Assembly: GCA_964611125.1 (NCBI GenBank)
Contig: CAZSZO010000009.1
Span: 43,556-107,555 of the forward strand
DNA: 64,000 nucleotides
Reading direction: 5' to 3'
Source of the DNA: JAEUIX01 sp964611125
Lineage (GTDB): Bacteria > Planctomycetota > Phycisphaerae > Phycisphaerales > UBA1924
Every line of letters begins with the position of its first letter. The stretch's first letter is position 1. The position numbers and the translations under genes were made by a program. Below are positions 62,211 to 64,000 of this stretch, piece by piece. The notes under the pieces are model-generated. The model searched no databases. It was not told where the DNA came from and worked only from the letters and a program-made list of their open reading frames with translations.

Positions 62211-63899
62211 ATGCCCGAGGCGCCGACCCAAACCGCCCCTTCGCCGACGTCCGCCGAGGCTCTGGACGCGCGCGTGGAGGAACTTCTCAAGCGGGTGGAG
62301 GATTCCACGGCGGCGATCGCGCGGACGCTGGATCACCAGGACGAGCAGGACGCGCTCGATGAGATGGTGCAATCGGCGCTGAAGAACCAGGCGGACGGGG
62401 CGCCGGTGGGTGAGGGGGCGAAGCCGGCGGAGGCCGAGGCGGTCGCTGAACCGGCGGCGGCGCCTCAACCGGAGGCGGAACCGGCGGCCCAACCGGCGGC
62501 GCCACTGGCCCCGATCGCCGATCAGATCCCCGGCCCGATCCCGGGCCCCACCGCCACCGCCAACGAGACAGGCTCAGCCACGGCGACGGCGCCAGCGCCC
62601 TCCGCGGCTCCTCCACCCCCTGAGGCCAAAGAGCTCGACCAATCGGTTGCAGCGGCGCTGGCTGAAGCGCACGCGGCGAAGGAGCCGACGACGCCGTTGG
62701 CGGCCGCGCCTGTCGCCGGCCCTGCCGCCGCCCCCGCCCCCCCGGCGGCGCCTGCGCCTGTCCCTGCGGCGACGACGGCTAGCGAGGCCGCAGCCGCGGC
62801 GGAAGCGGTTGCCCCCGAGTCGGCGAGCCCGGCGCCAGCCAAGCCGGCGGCGAGCGAAGCGGCGGCGACGGCCCCAGTGCCTCCGGCGGAAGCCGTGGCG
62901 AAGCTCGACGCCAAGCTCGCTGAGAAGGCTCAGGCGGTGATGGAAGACGAGTTCGCCGACCCGGCGATGGTGCAGGCCTCGGAGGCTGCGAGCAGCCTGA
63001 CCCCAGCGAAATCGGCTAATGCCGGCGGGGCGGCGCCCGCCGCGGCGGCACCGGCCCAGGTTGCGCCCGTTGCTTCCGCGGTCCCGACTCCGCCGCCTGT
63101 CACTGACGCGGCGGCGTCCGCGGGCCCCGCTCCTGCGGCTCCCGCGGCGACCCCGGCGAAGCCGGCGCCTGAGAAGCCGGCGGGCCAGACTGGTTCGAGC
63201 GGGTCGTCGGCAGGCGGGCGCGGGCCGACGGGGAGTGCGGCGGCCGCGCACGAGCCGGAGGTGAAGCCGGGCAAGCCATCGCTCACGCGCCGGATGTTCG
63301 ACAGCACGATTTTGCCGGTGGCGGTCAAGCTGGCGTCGCTGCCGGCGGGGACGCGCCAGACGATCGGGTACGCGGGGGTGGTGACCCTCTTCTGGGCCGG
63401 GGTGGTCTGGTCTTATGCGCTGTTCTTCATGGGCCCGCAGGCGGTCTCGGCGGAGGTTGGCGACCAGCCGACCTTGATGACCGACCTCAGCCAGTCTGCT
63501 AAGTCCGGCGGCGGGCACGGCGCCGGGGGCCATGGCGACGGAGGGCACGGCGCTGGCGGCAAGGCGGGCGGCGGCCACGGCGAGGAGAAGTCGGGCGCGG
63601 CCGACGGGCATGGTGGTGGCAAGAACGCCGACGCCCACGGCGCGAAGCCCGCCAAGAAAGATGACGGGCATGGCGCGAAGCCCGCCAAGAAGGACGACAG
63701 CCACGGCGCCAAGCCCGCCAAGAAGGACGACGGCCACGGCGCCAAGCCCGCCAAGAAGGACGACGGCCACGGCGCCAAGCCCGCCAAGAAGGACGACGGC
63801 CACGGCGCGAAGCCCGCGAAGAAAGACGACGGCCATGGGGCCAAACCCGCCAAGAAGGATGCGAAGAAGCCCGCCAAGAAGGACGCCGGCGGGCATTAA
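62211..63899 (+). CDS. Membrane protein with Ala/Pro-rich head and His/Lys repeat tail
   Basis: The protein has 562 residues. The N-terminal 50 are helical (ALDARVEELLKRVEDSTAAIARTLDHQDEQDALDEMVQSAL). Residues 55-350 are low-complexity Ala/Pro with some helical islands (EAVAKLDAKLAEKAQAVMEDEF). A conserved-looking segment RRMFDSTILPVAVKLASLPAGTRQTIGYAGVVTLFWAGVVWSYALFF contains one membrane helix (about 385-405). The tail is GHG-rich and then seven copies of an 11-residue repeat HGAKPAKKDDG, strongly basic. It may bind polyanions or metal. No family is recognised, and no Shine-Dalgarno precedes ATG 62211. Confidence 0.75.
   Translation: MPEAPTQTAPSPTSAEALDARVEELLKRVEDSTAAIARTLDHQDEQDALDEMVQSALKNQADGAPVGEGAKPAEAEAVAEPAAAPQPEAEPAAQPAAPLAPIADQIPGPIPGPTATANETGSATATAPAPSAAPPPPEAKELDQSVAAALAEAHAAKEPTTPLAAAPVAGPAAAPAPPAAPAPVPAATTASEAAAAAEAVAPESASPAPAKPAASEAAATAPVPPAEAVAKLDAKLAEKAQAVMEDEFADPAMVQASEAASSLTPAKSANAGGAAPAAAAPAQVAPVASAVPTPPPVTDAAASAGPAPAAPAATPAKPAPEKPAGQTGSSGSSAGGRGPTGSAAAAHEPEVKPGKPSLTRRMFDSTILPVAVKLASLPAGTRQTIGYAGVVTLFWAGVVWSYALFFMGPQAVSAEVGDQPTLMTDLSQSAKSGGGHGAGGHGDGGHGAGGKAGGGHGEEKSGAADGHGGGKNADAHGAKPAKKDDGHGAKPAKKDDSHGAKPAKKDDGHGAKPAKKDDGHGAKPAKKDDGHGAKPAKKDDGHGAKPAKKDAKKPAKKDAGGH
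63636..63866 (+). repeat. 33-bp tandem repeat encoding HGAKPAKKDDG
   Basis: Seven in-frame copies, the last one partial. Copies differ only at a few third positions and one Gly-to-Ser change, so the array has expanded recently. Confidence 0.9.
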
Positions 63900-64000
63900 G
63901 TCGGAGCCACCGGCGAGTTGGCCGGGCAGAGCGCGGCGGCGGTGGTTAGACTGCGGCGGTGCCGACGCCCCAAGCCAGAGCGACGATGACGGCCGAGCCG

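Overview
The window is about 64 kb of uniformly GC-rich bacterial chromosome, almost certainly from a planctomycete of the class Phycisphaerae. The clues are C-terminal GC-type dockerin repeats on secreted proteins, H-X9-DG-type pseudopilins with alanine before the prepilin cleavage site, small zinc-ribbon membrane proteins of a type common in this group, a Phycisphaerae-like REP-associated transposase, and squalene-route (C30) carotenoid genes. There is no rRNA, CRISPR array, prophage or plasmid module.

Layout. 1-6 kb: the 3' end of one dockerin-tailed secreted protein, a tRNA-Leu(UAA), a 955-residue dockerin-tailed surface protein, a gene-free stretch holding a partial copy of the tRNA 3' end, and a glycosyltransferase of lower GC. 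6-13 kb: two zinc-ribbon membrane proteins, a glutamine amidotransferase, an FMN reductase, a peroxiredoxin, and a pseudopilin/dockerin gene pair. 13-18 kb: a His/Cys-rich small protein behind a promoter with a Fur-family-like operator, then a tightly coupled three-gene operon encoding a membrane-anchored dockerin protein, a cohesin-like protein and a VIT/von Willebrand A lipoprotein. 17.8-21.2 kb is a scrapyard: an IS3-type remnant, a disrupted small membrane gene, two ORFans, a gene fragment, and a frameshifted REP-transposase gene flanked by two inverted REP hairpins.

21-28.5 kb: PEGA lipoprotein, CrcB and PdxH diverging from dnaB, then a lipoprotein and a PRC-barrel-type secreted protein. 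28.6-35 kb: a carotenoid cluster (MFS, CrtI-type desaturase/oxidase, aldehyde dehydrogenase, and a divergent second CrtN-type desaturase). 35-42 kb: MotA/MotB, envelope proteins, a LOG-family protein, a pseudopilin overlapping radA. 42.3-42.8 kb: a gene-free stretch with an orphan intrinsic terminator, hence a candidate small RNA or leader, followed by a 1555-residue AsmA-like protein. 47-54 kb: zinc-ribbon proteins, a thioesterase, a GNAT enzyme, a secreted protein with its own promoter and terminator, a DUF2959 lipoprotein, a terpene-cyclase-fold secreted protein, and lepA. 54-64 kb: PspC, then a minus-strand run rsmE-ispE-ROK kinase-argB-methyltransferase-M60 peptidase, and finally a His/Lys-repeat membrane protein.

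The best candidates for something undescribed are the dockerin/cohesin-like/VIT-vWA operon, the SSB-like tail of DnaB, the REP-RAYT unit, the putative small RNA upstream of the AsmA-like gene, and the His/Cys-rich gene with its 7-1-7 operator. All functions are read from motifs by eye; no database search was possible.
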